The position numbers and the translations under genes were made by a program. Below are positions 29,901-40,942 of a stretch of DNA of 64,000 nt, one piece after another; position 1 is the first letter of the stretch; each line of letters opens with the position of its first letter. The DNA is taken from NCBI RefSeq assembly GCF_013368755.1, contig NC_049563.1, forward strand, positions 2,294,001 to 2,358,000, in the 5' to 3' direction. Below the pieces are notes generated by a model that was given only the letters and a program-made list of their open reading frames with translations, was not told the DNA's origin and did no database searches. Origin of the DNA: Talaromyces rugulosus. Lineage: Eukaryota; Ascomycota; Eurotiomycetes; Eurotiales; Trichocomaceae.

Positions 29901-30272
29901 CTTCGAGGCTGGCCGCATATTTGGCGTGCACAGAACGACGGTGTTGGTCGCATGGTTTCCCATGGGGACCTTGGCAACCGGAGCCCATGAGTTCTACAGT
30001 GGTGGTCAGGCGTGAATGTAGCCGATTGGAGGCGTGATCAAAGATAGCTAGTAACAGGCTAGTAACTTGAACTTACTTGGAGATGCATTGACCTGTCCTT
30101 TACCGCATTCTCGAAGAGCGATGCGATCAAGGCAAGAGGCATCACAGCAGGGAGATGGCTTATCTTTGCAGCAACTGGGCTTATCGAGTGCTTTCTCGGG
30201 CTTGATCTCCTTGGGCTGGCTACCGCAGCAGCTAGAAGAGCAAACGTTACGAGGATCAGGTTCACAAGCCAT
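26938..30272 (-). CDS. crpA: Copper-exporting P-type ATPase (PIB; CrpA-like)
   Basis: Pumps Cu(I) out of the cell for copper detoxification. The N-terminal 280 residues are metallothionein-like, with eight Cys-Cys pairs (SCCGS, SCCKD, PCCDASC, ESCC, KCCS, SCCS, NCCG, GGCCPS), then one HMA domain with GMTCTGC (about 284-290). The ATPase core has TGES, the metal-site CPC in VSCPCAIGLAVP (about residue 727), the phosphorylated Asp in FDKTGTLTQGK (about 769), HP in SNKHPIS, and GDGTNDAIALA. One intron, 29994-30076, splits a 65-codon first exon. 1083 aa. The ATG at 30272 (MACEPDPRN) is preferred to an upstream in-frame ATG because the Cys-rich family N terminus starts here. The name CrpA follows the Aspergillus copper exporters with the same Cys-rich leader. 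The HMA-plus-CPC layout makes copper the likely ion. Confidence 0.9.
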
Positions 30273-30897
30273 GTTGGAGGGTTTCAAATGTTGCTTTCGT
30301 CTGATAATGCGGAAGAGTATGCAAGGAAGAGAGAGTGATGGCGGGGTGTTGCCCGGATTAATACGGGATCTGGCAGAAAAGAGAAAACTGACCTGAGAAC
30401 ATTTGAACATCAAAAAGCTTCCCTTTTTATATTATATCTAATTTTTTTTATCAATTTGGATTTCCTCTTAATATATAGCAATCTTCGAATACTATTAGGC
30501 TTGATAAATTCGCTCTGTATCCCCTTTTGGCGTTCAGGCACGTTACATATAAACCAAACCGAAAAAGCGTATGTAGTCAGTCTCCATCATTTCACCGCGA
30601 GGGTATCTTCATCGTAGCATAATTCAATTTATCAAATTCTGGAATGACTCTGCCATTTTTGTCTGGTCTCGCCCTGATGATATCCGATTGTTGGTTCATC
30701 CTGTCATTGATGAGTACGGGAGGGGCTATGCCGAACCCGGCAAAACTAAGAATTTACAGGTCCGCCGTTTAACAAAAACCAACTTCAACTTGTGCGTTTC
30801 GCATTATTATTGCCCGCTCTATCTCCCAATTCTCTCTCTTCACACTTCCTCGACAGAAACCTCCTCAAAACACACACAATCCCAGGACCCAGCCACT
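30273..30897. other. Divergent promoter region (crpA / eIF1A-domain gene)
   Basis: 625 bp between two divergent starts. AT-rich centre. I looked for Ace1/AceA-type copper sites (HTHNNGCTGD) on both strands and found no match. Confidence 0.5.
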
Positions 30898-31377
30898 ATG
30901 GGCCCTCCGAAGCGCAGAGTCCTCGCTACAGCAGAGGAGACCTTGTTCCCCCCACCAACGCTGCCTGAGGAACACCAAATCGCCCGCGTAATCAAAGCGG
31001 CAGGGAACAATCTGTACTCGGTAGAATTCCCTTCAAAACAGGTGGTCTTGGTGGAATTGCCTGCCAGGTTCAGATCGACCATCTGGATGAGACGAGGATC
31101 ATATGTCGTTGTCGACACAAAAGCGCTAGATGATCGGGAAAACAAGCTCCACGGGGAGATTATCAATGTTGTGGGGGACGAAAAGGCCTGGCGCAAGGCC
31201 GCTTTCTGGTCAGTTCAACACGCTTTCTTTCTCAAACATATATACAATTGAACTAAGCTGACTGATCTGTTTTGTAGGCCGAAGGCATTTGTCAAGCAAT
31301 CATATGGCGGCGCATCGGATTCGGAAGAAGAGGACTCGAGAGTAGGCAAGATGCCATCATCAGACGAGGACGAGTGA
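30898..31377 (+). CDS. eIF1A/S1-like domain protein (EIF1AD type)
   Basis: Small RNA-binding-fold protein of 136 aa. The S1/OB-type eIF1A domain occupies most of it: the segment HQIARVIKAAGNNLYSVEF, then LPARFRSTIWMRRGSYVVVD, and an acidic Ser/Glu/Asp tail (SDSEEEDSR, SSDEDE). This is the size and layout of the EIF1AD family rather than of translation factor eIF1A itself, which has a different basic N terminus. One intron, 31209-31277, splits the Trp codon before PKAFVKQSYGG. The stop codon lies only 48 bp from the stop of the convergent ALG3 gene. Confidence 0.85.
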
Positions 31378-31425
31378 ACACAAGTCATCCCTTCCTAAAA
31401 AAATGGACTAGACGGTGGCTGTCCA

Positions 31426-32750
31426 TTAGTTATTCCACCGAGTATCCAGCAAAGGTACTACAACCTGAGTTCCTAAACAGAGCACAACAGCAGCAGAACT
31501 GGCTGCGGTACTGGGGTAAACATTCCATGCCACTTCCTGAACGGCCCATACGACATATATCATTACCGGGCTCAGTCCCGACTGCCAAAGCAAGAGAGGT
31601 GTGGCCCAAGCGAGATACGCAAAGAACTGGTAATGGAGTGACCTGGCGCAGAGCATGCCGATCACTAGCGATGTGAGCAATGTCTTTGTGATGAACCCAG
31701 CCGACAGTACGGATTTGGGCAGACGATTTTGGAGGAACTTGGTCGCAAATGAGTCTAGTTCACAGCGAGACGGGTTAATCCATCGCCCAGCCATAAACGC
31801 GAGAACTAAAAAGACATGCACAGCTAGGAGATTCACGGCAAAGGCTTTTGACACAAAAGTTTCTTCACCGATGAATCTCCAGTTAACAGTCCACTTGAAA
31901 AGAAATTCCCTTGTAAGCTCGAACGCTCGGGACAGATAACCAATCGCATTTTCCCGAAGGAAGGGTAGTCCAAGAAGACCCTGCTTAGGAGTTTAGCAAT
32001 CAATCAACTCCTGGATAGAATTGGCGTGTTATATTTTACCTGTACGGATATCGCATTGATTGCAAGTGGTATGGCGAGACCAATCCCTCCAGATAGAGCT
32101 ATTATCACTGCAATCGCTGGAGCGAGTAGCAATAAAGACATCTTGACGCCCACTCCCAGCGACCAAATCGTAACGGCCGCGCTGAATTGGCGTCTTTGGA
32201 AAAGAAAAATCGACAACCACATAGCCATTGCTGCAATGCCATCGTTGAATAACCTCAAGACATAGATACTGTGCAGCCGCTTGGACAGAACAAGAAGCGG
32301 TAGAAGGTACGGCGGTGCCCCGACGCGGATGTAGCAAGCTACGACTATAATTAACGTTGCAAGGTAGATACCGGCGAAGATAAGTTGTCCAAAGGCAATG
32401 TCGCGCCCTCCGTCTGTCAGGTCAGACAGGAATGAGTATACGTAAACGTGCGCGGCGGGATAGACGAGCGGTCCGGTGTCGCCTTTGATCGCGGTGTAAT
32501 CACGTTCGCCAGATTGATACAAGGCGACTTGTTGCATATACGTTGTCCAGTCGATTTCCGTGTCTGCAGGTCATGGTCATTAATTGTTAGTCTGAAAAGC
32601 AGAGGGGTGTTTTTTGGAGCTCAACTTACAGGGTATTTTCTGGATGACCAGGCCGCAGAGAACAGCATCTGCCGCAACTAGCAGAGGCGCAATCCATAAT
32701 GAATGCTTCGGATTGCTCAGGATATCAAGTACAAATGAATAGGCACCCAT
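31426..32750 (-). CDS. alg3: Dol-P-Man:Man5GlcNAc2-PP-Dol alpha-1,3-mannosyltransferase (Alg3)
   Basis: ER membrane enzyme that adds the first lumenal mannose to the lipid-linked N-glycan precursor. Signatures: [12 protein letters not shown], the lumenal [14 protein letters not shown], the [14 protein letters not shown] loop and the ALG3 hallmark [19 protein letters not shown]. There are about ten hydrophobic segments. Introns 31981-32039 and 32564-32629; 399 aa, slightly short of the usual 410-440 but complete at both ends. The ATG at 32750 ([11 protein letters not shown]) fits the short cytosolic N terminus. It ends 48 bp from the eIF1A-domain gene, so the two 3' UTRs very probably overlap. 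Confidence 0.94.
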
Positions 32751-33139
32751 CTCTACAGCCTGTTCTCAATATCGCCTCGCAGCTGGTTAATGACAAGCTT
32801 AAGTGACGTTGCGAACAGCTGTCCGGAAAAGCTGGTAACATGCCCACGCGCTAGCGATTACCACTCCCGTCCCAGCGGTGTTGTTGACCCCGGGCAATCA
32901 ACCACATATCAATTGATACCAACCTGCCAATTATTTTAAGTTAGGTGTTCCTGAAGTATTCTCTTGTTTTGTATGTATTATCGTAAATTTCTGGTATAGT
33001 TCATGATTTTCCTATTGTACAACCTCAAATCCATCCTCTATACATATACAAATGAGCAGTACAATGGGCGTTCAGTTTCGCCAGCAATTGGGCAATGTGT
33101 CGTAAAAAAAAGTTTCTTTTAGCATGTCAGGTATAGCGC
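32751..33139. other. Intergenic region (alg3 promoter)
   Basis: About 390 bp between the alg3 start and the stop of the next minus-strand gene. It contains ATATCAATTGATACC near 32,896-32,910, a 15-mer also found in inverse orientation at about 53,590. No gene seen. Confidence 0.5.
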
Positions 33140-33583
33140 TCAGCTGCTACCGTTGTGATCCGGAAAAGCGGGGGTTGATTGGTCTGTTGTGTTCTTATTC
33201 GAAAACCCCAGAAGCTCGCCAATGATTCCTGGGGGTTTTGGGACTGGACATTCGCGTCCAATTTTTGCCATTGATTCGGCCTCTGCTTCCATTTGCAGGA
33301 ATGTTGACACTTCCTCATCTGTCGATCGTGGTGGTGTACTCTTCTGGATAGCGTCTGTGTTTGGGAGTGCGTCGCCCTCCGGCACGGGTTTCCTCCTCCG
33401 CCTTCTTGGTCTCTCTATCTGTTGACCGTCCGCAGTCATGACCATGTTTGAGTCGGCTAACGTTCGGCGAGGGGCTGGACAAGGAAAGATATGTGGAAGA
33501 CCAACAATGACCACGGAAGCCAGCATGGTCGCAGCGAATAAGGAGCTCGTCGAGCGGGATCGGGGGTGCAGGATAGGCGGCAT
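33140..33583 (-). CDS. Small conserved protein of unknown function with N-terminal hydrophobic segment
   Basis: Single exon, 147 aa. The N terminus is basic with a hydrophobic stretch (ATMLASVVIVGLPHIFPCPA), resembling a mitochondrial presequence plus membrane anchor or a signal anchor. Next comes an Arg-rich cluster (QIERPRRRRRKPVPEGD) and, after a charged middle, a C-terminal block RECPVPKPPGIIGELLGF that looks like a conserved core. I do not recognise a named family. The two start-proximal Met codons leave the start uncertain by a few residues. It is divergent from ppg1 with an 856-bp gap. Confidence 0.65.
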   Translation of the reverse strand: MPPILHPRSRSTSSLFAATMLASVVIVGLPHIFPCPAPRRTLADSNMVMTADGQQIERPRRRRRKPVPEGDALPNTDAIQKSTPPRSTDEEVSTFLQMEAEAESMAKIGRECPVPKPPGIIGELLGFSNKNTTDQSTPAFPDHNGSS

Positions 33584-34439
33584 GATGGGCGGTTAAAGTA
33601 ATTGCGTACTCAATGGCAATCAGTGAAGGAGTAGAGTGCGCGACGCAGTTGGCTCTGGAATATTGTGAGTATAACCATGCTAGAATCGGCTGGTCGGGAT
33701 AGTGCGGAATGTACCGTCATCAGTAGCTCGCATTGGCGGTCGCAACGGAATTCATAGCGCTCAATTGTTCGGGGAGGAGAGATTCTGAGACAGTGAGAGC
33801 TAGTTGTACATGTGCTGGGCTGTTGGCGCTGCAGGACAAGCTCGTCTCTGGCGGTGAATTCTCCGTGCTGTCAGTGAGGATCAACCAAGAGCATTTCCAC
33901 TAGTGCTGTTTACGGCCTAGGCTAGTCACGTGGTACGTATTGCGGGACTGGCACTAGACCAAAAGCGACCTAGTTTCTCATGTGACTTCGCAGTCTTGAA
34001 GTCGTTCCCAAGCCGACAGGAATATAATTTTTCTTTTAAAAAAAAATTAATAGTAAACACCGTGCTTCTTCCTATAAAAATGCATTATTTTCAAACACAT
34101 TCGCGAGCTCTGGTCAATGGCGGACTCCGGAGAGCGCCTTATCGAGTTTAGAGGGGCAGCCAATTAACTATAGCAGCAGCACTAGGTCCCGCGCCACCTC
34201 CAAATTCCGGTAGATAAAAGCAAAGCTGTCTATCTCCATCACTCGTAAAGTTCCCCCCAACTCAAAACATGACGCACAGCTGGGCATATCACCAATAGGG
34301 GGAACTGTTACGTGTCGCTTCATTTGCTGCGCAAGGGCGCGTCTTGCTCCCCCCGCCCCTCCCCGTTGCTCACATTTCGGCGCACTTGCTATCCACCGGT
34401 GTGTAGCGAAAGCAAGACTATTCCCGTTTTGCGTACACC
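33584..34439. other. Divergent promoter region (small unknown / ppg1)
   Basis: 856 bp. Contains an A-rich stretch near 34,030-34,080. On the minus strand a 115-codon ORF (34168-34515) runs through the ppg1 5' end and its first intron; I treat it as chance. No other coding signal. Confidence 0.5.
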
Positions 34440-35869
34440 ATGAGCGACCTAGACAGGTATGGTGGATAGATTTTTTTTGATATCTCTGAGACCGGGGAAA
34501 AAAATAAGAAAACAATACAGATTGCTAACTGGAAACCATCAGAGCAATCGCCCAGCTTCGAGCTTGTCGACCGATCCCCGAAGCTCAGGTCCGAGAACTA
34601 TGCTACAAGGCACGAGAGCTTCTTATTGAGGAGGGCAATGTGGTCTCAGTTGATGCGCCAGTCACGATATGCGGTGATATACACGGCCAGTTTCATGACC
34701 TGATGGAGCTGTTCAGAGTCGGCGGAGATGTGCCCGACACAAACTATCTGTTCATGGGGGATTTCGTCGACCGAGGCTTCTACTCTCTCGAATCTTTCCT
34801 CTTACTACTATGTCTCAAAGTTAGATACCCGGATCGCATAACCCTGATACGAGGAAACCACGAATCGAGACAGATAACGACTGTTTACGGCTTTTATGAT
34901 GAGTGTATCCGAAAATACGGAAGCGCGAATGTATGGCGTTATTGCTGCGAGGTATTTGATTACCTTGCCCTGGGCGCGCTGGTGCTCGGCGCAAGCTCAG
35001 AACTGGAAGCGACAAGTCGCAGCGAAGAGGTGCAAATGGACGCAGAGCTGGAAACCGAAGTGCTCAATTCCAAGGGCGAGGTCACGTCAATGTCCTACCG
35101 AACTCGATACCGATCGTCGTCCGACGCCTCCAACGACGCGCGAGACATTTCCCCTCCAAGAGATATATCCGCTGCCCCTGGAGACACCCCATCCAGGCCG
35201 GGACCGGCTGGCACCGGCGCTTCAGGACACAGCTCCGGCAGCTTGGGTTCTTCTACGGGTGCTGTCTTGTGCGTCCACGGCGGACTGTCACCGCTGGTTG
35301 ACACGGTTGACAAAATCCGCCTGATCGACCGGAAACAAGAAGTGCCCCACGAAGGCCCCATGTGCGATCTCCTTTGGTCTGACCCAGACGAGATCGAGGG
35401 CTGGGGGCTCAGCCCACGAGGCGCCGGGTTCCTGTTCGGCGGCGATATTGTCAAGCACTTCAACCACAAAAACGATTTGTCTCTGATCGCTCGCGCACAC
35501 CAGCTCGTCATGGAAGGCTACAAGGAAATGTTTGACGGCGGCATTGTGACGGTCTGGTCAGCGCCAAACTACTGCTACCGCTGCGGTAACGTTGCTGCCA
35601 TCCTGGAACTCGGCGAAGACGCCAGCAATGGAGGCACGGTTGCGCGAAGCAATGGCGACCTCAGCCGTGCAGGCGGCGGCATTTTACGAAGAAACACACA
35701 TCAACAGATTTTGGGTCCAGGGAGACGATACAGAGTTTTTGAAGCGGCTGCTCAAGATACCAGGGGAATGCCGGCGAAGAAGCCGGTTGCCGATTATTTT
35801 CTGGTAAGTTTTCCTTTTTACCTTTTTTATATTGTGGAAATTTTATAAACTAACTGTATCGTTCAGTGA
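34440..35869 (+). CDS. ppg1: PP2A-like serine/threonine phosphatase catalytic subunit (Ppg1)
   Basis: Metal-dependent phosphoprotein phosphatase. Conserved PPP motifs: GDIHGQF, GDFVDRG, RGNHES, the second-half LCVHGGLSP, and [11 protein letters not shown]. An insert of about 90 residues rich in Ser, Pro, Gly and acidic residues splits the catalytic domain between [13 protein letters not shown] and GAVLCVHGG; this resembles the Ppg1 group of filamentous fungi rather than PP2A, PP4 or PP6. The C terminus is DYFL, the PP2A-type carboxymethylation motif. Introns: 34457-34542 after five codons, and 35804-35866, which places the TGA stop (35867-35869) in its own exon. 426 aa. Confidence 0.9.
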
Positions 35870-36275
35870 TACCATATATTTTTTCGATTTGTTCGGTTTT
35901 TTTCTTCTTCTCTCTTTCTTTTATGACATTTGGTGCATTTGTTTTGTCTAGCCGGACAAAAAGGAGTTTAATATCGCATTCTTATTCGTATATTCTTATT
36001 GCGCTGAAGAGTAATTACACATTGAAATAGTTGTGAGGATATCAACGAGTGATATGAAAATGTCTGCAATTGATTGATTCTCTTACGCTGGTAATTGACA
36101 CTTAGACATAACCCTGCACACCTCAAACGATTGAAAAAGTAACATGGGTATTTAACAAATAAAAGATAAAGAGTATAAATCCACCTCAATTCGCCGAGAT
36201 CCGTTTGTCCTTTGTATATAATAATAATCAACAAATACATCAAGAACTTCTAATATAAAGAGCAGTATGATCAAA
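35870..36275. other. Convergent 3' region (ppg1 / Zn2Cys6 gene)
   Basis: About 400 bp, T-rich then AT-rich, presumably both 3' UTRs. No coding signal. Confidence 0.5.
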
Positions 36276-39153
36276 CTAGCCGCTGAAATTTGATCGGGCA
36301 TTCCCTTGAGCCCGTGAGGGGGCTGGCGGCCTGCCGTTATTCTGATTTCCTGCCATGGAAATGGAATTCATAGGATTATCAGTTCGCTGCTGTGCAGCAG
36401 ATACCCCTGTGACATCAACGAATTGATTACCAGCCCAGCCCTCACCCCAATTCTCCAAGCCCAGAGCTAGCGCGCTCTGGTCGCGAAGCCACCAGTCTTG
36501 GTTTTCTTCCATTAGGTGTTCGGGAAGTGCATTGAAGACAGGCATCGGCGGAGTTCCGATCACAGCTACGGGGCTGTTGCTGCTATTGGAGTTGTTGCAG
36601 GACGCGTCCTGGTGGTTGTTTGCATTCCATCTGCTGTCTGACGACATCGTCGTTGGGACTGCGTTTAACGAGGGATAGCCTTGGCTTACAGCGAGGTAGT
36701 TTTGTTGATCTGGAAGCGACACCTGTATGTGTGCGTTAAAGTTATCGAACGAACGGCCGTCGTTTGTCGATTGGATTTGTGGGACGTTCGGGAAAAAAGC
36801 GGGTTGCTGAAATGGTCCGCCTGTTGGATGATGATATGGAGCTTGGTCATTTGGCAGTACCGCCTGACGCTGCTGCTGCTGCTGGTGACGGTGTTGTGTA
36901 TCTGCTAGAGCCAAAGAAGATTCATCCATAGGCGTATCTGCTAGGCTTTCCGGCGATGTTTCGCTGTCCCAAGAGCCCCAAGAACCCCATTTCGAATGAG
37001 TTCGCTCAAAAACCGCCACAACTTCGCTGGGTAACTCAATTTGCCACTTATTGGCAGACACATCGAGAACACGAAGTGTTCGTCTGGCACAGAGCCAGCC
37101 TTCAGCTATCTCTTCGAGATTCCGCACCCCATGGATGAGATCTCTCTTGGCGTTGCGCTCCGGGAGGTTCAACAAGTGAATCGTGCAGGCGGAATGAACT
37201 ATATACACTGCGATATTGCATATCTGGCGAAGACCATACGACCGCTTGTAGATGCGCAAAAGCTTGGATATAGCGGCAGCTGCTTGTGAGCATAGCCTGC
37301 GTGGTGAGACGTGCTGTGGTAGTGGTGATGTTGATTTTGTGTACTTTAAAAAGGGGCGGTAGAGATGAATGAATAGTAGTTGATAGAACATGCTAGTAGA
37401 TCGTTAGTGAACCCATAAAATAGAATAAAAATATATATATAGTAGAAAGCAGCTTACTGCATGAGCAAGACCGGGGGAAGCTGCCCGTCTTTTGGCTCCA
37501 GTTCCGTAGGGAGATTCTTCTTCCAGGCCTCGAGCCTAGTATGAACATCGCTAAGCTTTTTGAGCTCTGCCTGGCGTGACGGCTGCTTTTCCGTAGGAGC
37601 GAGATCATAAAAGAATTTAAGTAGGTCATTGCTGATTTCGCACAGCTTGGAAATCTGTAGTGCTACAGCTCGGGTGCGCGCTGGCTGTGCGTGCTCTCGA
37701 CTAGCACCTGAATCCGTGAAAAAGATCCATGACTCTGCATCTTCGGATGGGTATACCTCAAATTTTGGCACCGTTATATTGTTAAGTGATAACTGCGGCT
37801 GGCGACCAAGGTAATTAGACCAACACCTGCAATCACTGTTAGTAATAAAATCCATCGTAGCATAAGAAACACTAATACGTACTTATCGAAGAGGAAACAA
37901 CCCCAAAAAGTAACTCTCCTCGCGTCGACGTCTTCTTCGGCCAGTTTATTGATACCAAGACTGGTAGCATCGACGTTAAGACCCAAATCATACACCATTC
38001 GAAAACTCATGCCGCTATAAACCCAACCTTTACCTTCACGGCCGCAGCCGGCTTCTCGAACGGACATCAAAGCGAGCGCTTGCACTGTGCAGAGTTTGGC
38101 CTTTTCATGTTCATCATCCTCGAGAATTAGCCGTTTAGCTTCTTTAAAGAAGTGATCACCGGCGGTTGCCGAATCAGTGGGGTTTTCTCGCGCCCCTGGC
38201 CAAGAACTGAAGTGGCAGCCCAGGGCTAGCATTGTGTTGACCAGTAGAGATGAGCAGTATTGACTGGAATGGCCACGGCGATAGTCTCGGTAGAAAAGGG
38301 ACTTTGATAAAGTGGTAAAGTATGCATAATGCCAGGTGAAGTACATTGTTATGAGATGTTCGACCAGTCTTTCATCGTTTGTGACGCGCGTCCATTGCAC
38401 GACGGAAAACTGTTCATCATTTCGTAAAGAAATTGATTCGCTCGAGTTTGAATCGGGCGGGAGATATAGGAGATTGGATGTGCCGCCAATAAATTTGACC
38501 GAGCCATCGAGCATCAACTCACTCATCCGGCCGGAAAGCTCGGATTCAAACTGGTCCGCCTCATAGTCTTCTTCGATAGGTGGGTTCGATTGAGATGCCT
38601 TGATCTTGCTGGAAAGACCTCGTTCCTGGGCAGTCACCGACTCGGCGACGTCTTCCAAGTTGTCGCAGGACCGGATCTGACGGACGAGATCAAAGACGTC
38701 TTCTTCATCGTAATTCAAGATTGCGTGGACGAGTGTTTGCAAGGTAGTGTTTCTAGTTCGTAGATTGTCGATATCTTTCTTGTAGACGCCTTTCCTACGG
38801 TGGTCCGAGTTTGGGTCATATACACCTGTCAAGAATGTAAGCCACAAGCCAGGACTAGGACCAACAGACGGCACGTACATGGGGTATGATAGACTGATGA
38901 GCAGGCGGCACAGCTAGGGAGATTTCCATCACACTAGTTTCATCGAATTAGCTGCGATTCCATGCTTCAAAGAGGCTTGTCTCACCTTGGACTTTCTTCT
39001 CCGGCATGCGATGCATGCTGAGCTGACGCAGCGCCGTTTCGAAGACGGTCCATCATCCTTTGCCTTTCCTTTTGATCGACCTTGTGGGTCTACTCCTGGA
39101 CTGTCTTTGGCATTTGTCCCACTGTCCCATTCGAAGCCGGATTCGTCGCCCAT
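36276..39153 (-). CDS. Zn(II)2Cys6 transcription factor, NIT4/NirA-like
   Basis: Nuclear regulator with a binuclear zinc cluster: CIACRRRKSK, then C-DGNLPS-C-AA-C-SSVYHTP-C, rebuilt across two introns. It is followed by the VYDPNSDHRRKGVYKKDID linker seen in the NIT4/NirA nitrate-regulator group, then a fungal-specific TF domain (middle homology region; RRVTFWGCFLFDK, IHLYRPFLKYTKS) and a Gln/Asn/Pro-rich C-terminal tail that could activate transcription. Exons (minus): 39153-38986, 38933-38879, 38825-37883, 37826-37458 and 37392-36276; 883 aa. The similarity to NIT4 is in the DNA-binding region; I do not claim it is the nitrate regulator. Confidence 0.85.
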
Positions 39154-40942
39154 TATCTGTAAGTTTGGTGTGTCGTTTCAACAGAGAGATAAAAAGCAGG
39201 TTATCGGCTGTCGGCCATCTCGTCCTCCGCTGATCAGGACTGCGACGATAACATGCTGCTTCTCAGGCAGCCGAGGCGCGAGGGCCTGAACGAGATGGGT
39301 CTTTGGAGAGTCTGTCGCCGCGGGTGTTTTGCCCCGCGCGCTCTTGTCTCTTCGGGCCCACCTGGAGAAGTTCAGCCTCAATCGCGAAATGCGCTGGAAG
39401 GAATGCGATTAATGGCTATGGGGTTGGGGAGGGGGGGAGAATGTCACGGTCTCTGCGGTGGACGTGATTATCAATGCTATCAAGGCGACTCGCGGGGTGA
39501 TTGGTTCTCAGCCTGGCGCTGATTGCGCGACCGATTCGAGCGATCTCGGGCAGCGGATGACTCAGCGCGGCTATATCGGAGCTGTTAATGGGTTTATTTT
39601 TATTTTCTCTTCACTACGTAATGATTAAAGCGCTAAAAAAAAATAGTAAAACTTAATCCTTAATATTATTAAACAATAATACATGAGATGCTCTGTCAAT
39701 GTTCAAGCAAGAAAACACGTGACCTTTTTAGTTGAATGGTTATTCTCCTGCCTGAAATGGCAACGGAAACAAATACGGGTGGAATAATAATCATTACTGT
39801 ATGGGGATTGGCAGGATCGGGGAATCCTTCCGGTGTCCACTGTCCAGAGAGGGATGAATGGTTCATTGCTTAGTCGATCGTTTAGTCGATCATTTAGCGA
39901 GTGATATATGCGACATGAGACGGCAGAGCGGTGTTTTTTGATGTGGAGTTTGCTAGGTGGCGGTCAAAGATTTGTTGGGATGTGCAGTCTTTCGTTTATT
40001 TTTCATTTTACCGCTATTTGGCCTTTAGATAAATCTGTCAAATGGCTGATCTGTCAGGGCTAATGCAATGCATCTGTGTGTAGCCGAGTGGGCGTACCTA
40101 CAGGGTGGTAATTTATTTTGATAAAGGCCACAATAATAATACATCACACTGTGAACAGGAAAAATAAACATACAGAATAATACTACGTACCCACTCGAAA
40201 AAATAAAAAAATAAAAATAAAAATAAAGGTTTCACACTTGCAGTTTCAGAGCCGATCTACGCCAAGACCGCGTGGGCATCGCTAGCACAAGCCATATTCA
40301 TCTCCTGGACTGACACCGTTACAGCGGATACGGAGTACAGCACGCGGGATGAGCTTCCCATTAGGGATTCTTACCATACGGTACCCAAAGCCTCATTACT
40401 AATGATAATAATTATTGGTACTGAAGAAGAGGAATAACATTTTTCGTGTGTATACGGGTAAAGGCCATAACATACGGATTATTATGCTTCCTTCTTATTC
40501 TAATAATATTATAGTTGGATTATTATGATAACAATCATTGATATGATTCTTTTTCTATGGAAACATTCTGCTGTGGGGAAGCTGACTTGGTAAGATTGCT
40601 TGTTACATCGTGTAATATGACCGCATTAACCATCTACATAATGTCAATATAAACCGTCTTTTGTGTGACAGCAACACCCCCCTAAGCGATATGGACTATC
40701 CCATGTCCATAAGCCATATGAACAACAACAACAGCAATAATAATAATGCCAGCACACACTCACACAGCGACGATCGATGAAGGATTTAGTGTCAGGTGAC
40801 GACGACTCAGAGCCCGGAAATAAATTACAGCCAATGGTACGGGGTGTATTGCTGCGGCCTGACGTTGACTGCGGCGGGCCCCGGGGCGGGCTGCCGGCCG
40901 AGCCTAACATGCGCGCTCCTTATCTGTGGCCTCCACCCATGC
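39154..40942. other. Long intergenic region with promoters in both directions
   Basis: About 1.8 kb between divergent genes. It holds an AT-rich centre, an AAAATAAAAA-type tandem stretch at about 40,198-40,229, and repeated TAATAATAAT/ATTATTATTA runs. Pyrimidine- and CAACAACAACAG-type sequence near 40,720 is probably 5' leader of the plus-strand gene. No coding signal before 40.8 kb. Confidence 0.5.

Noticed and set aside
30273..30897. Copper-response sites upstream of crpA
   Set aside because: No HTHNNGCTGD match on either strand; none reported.
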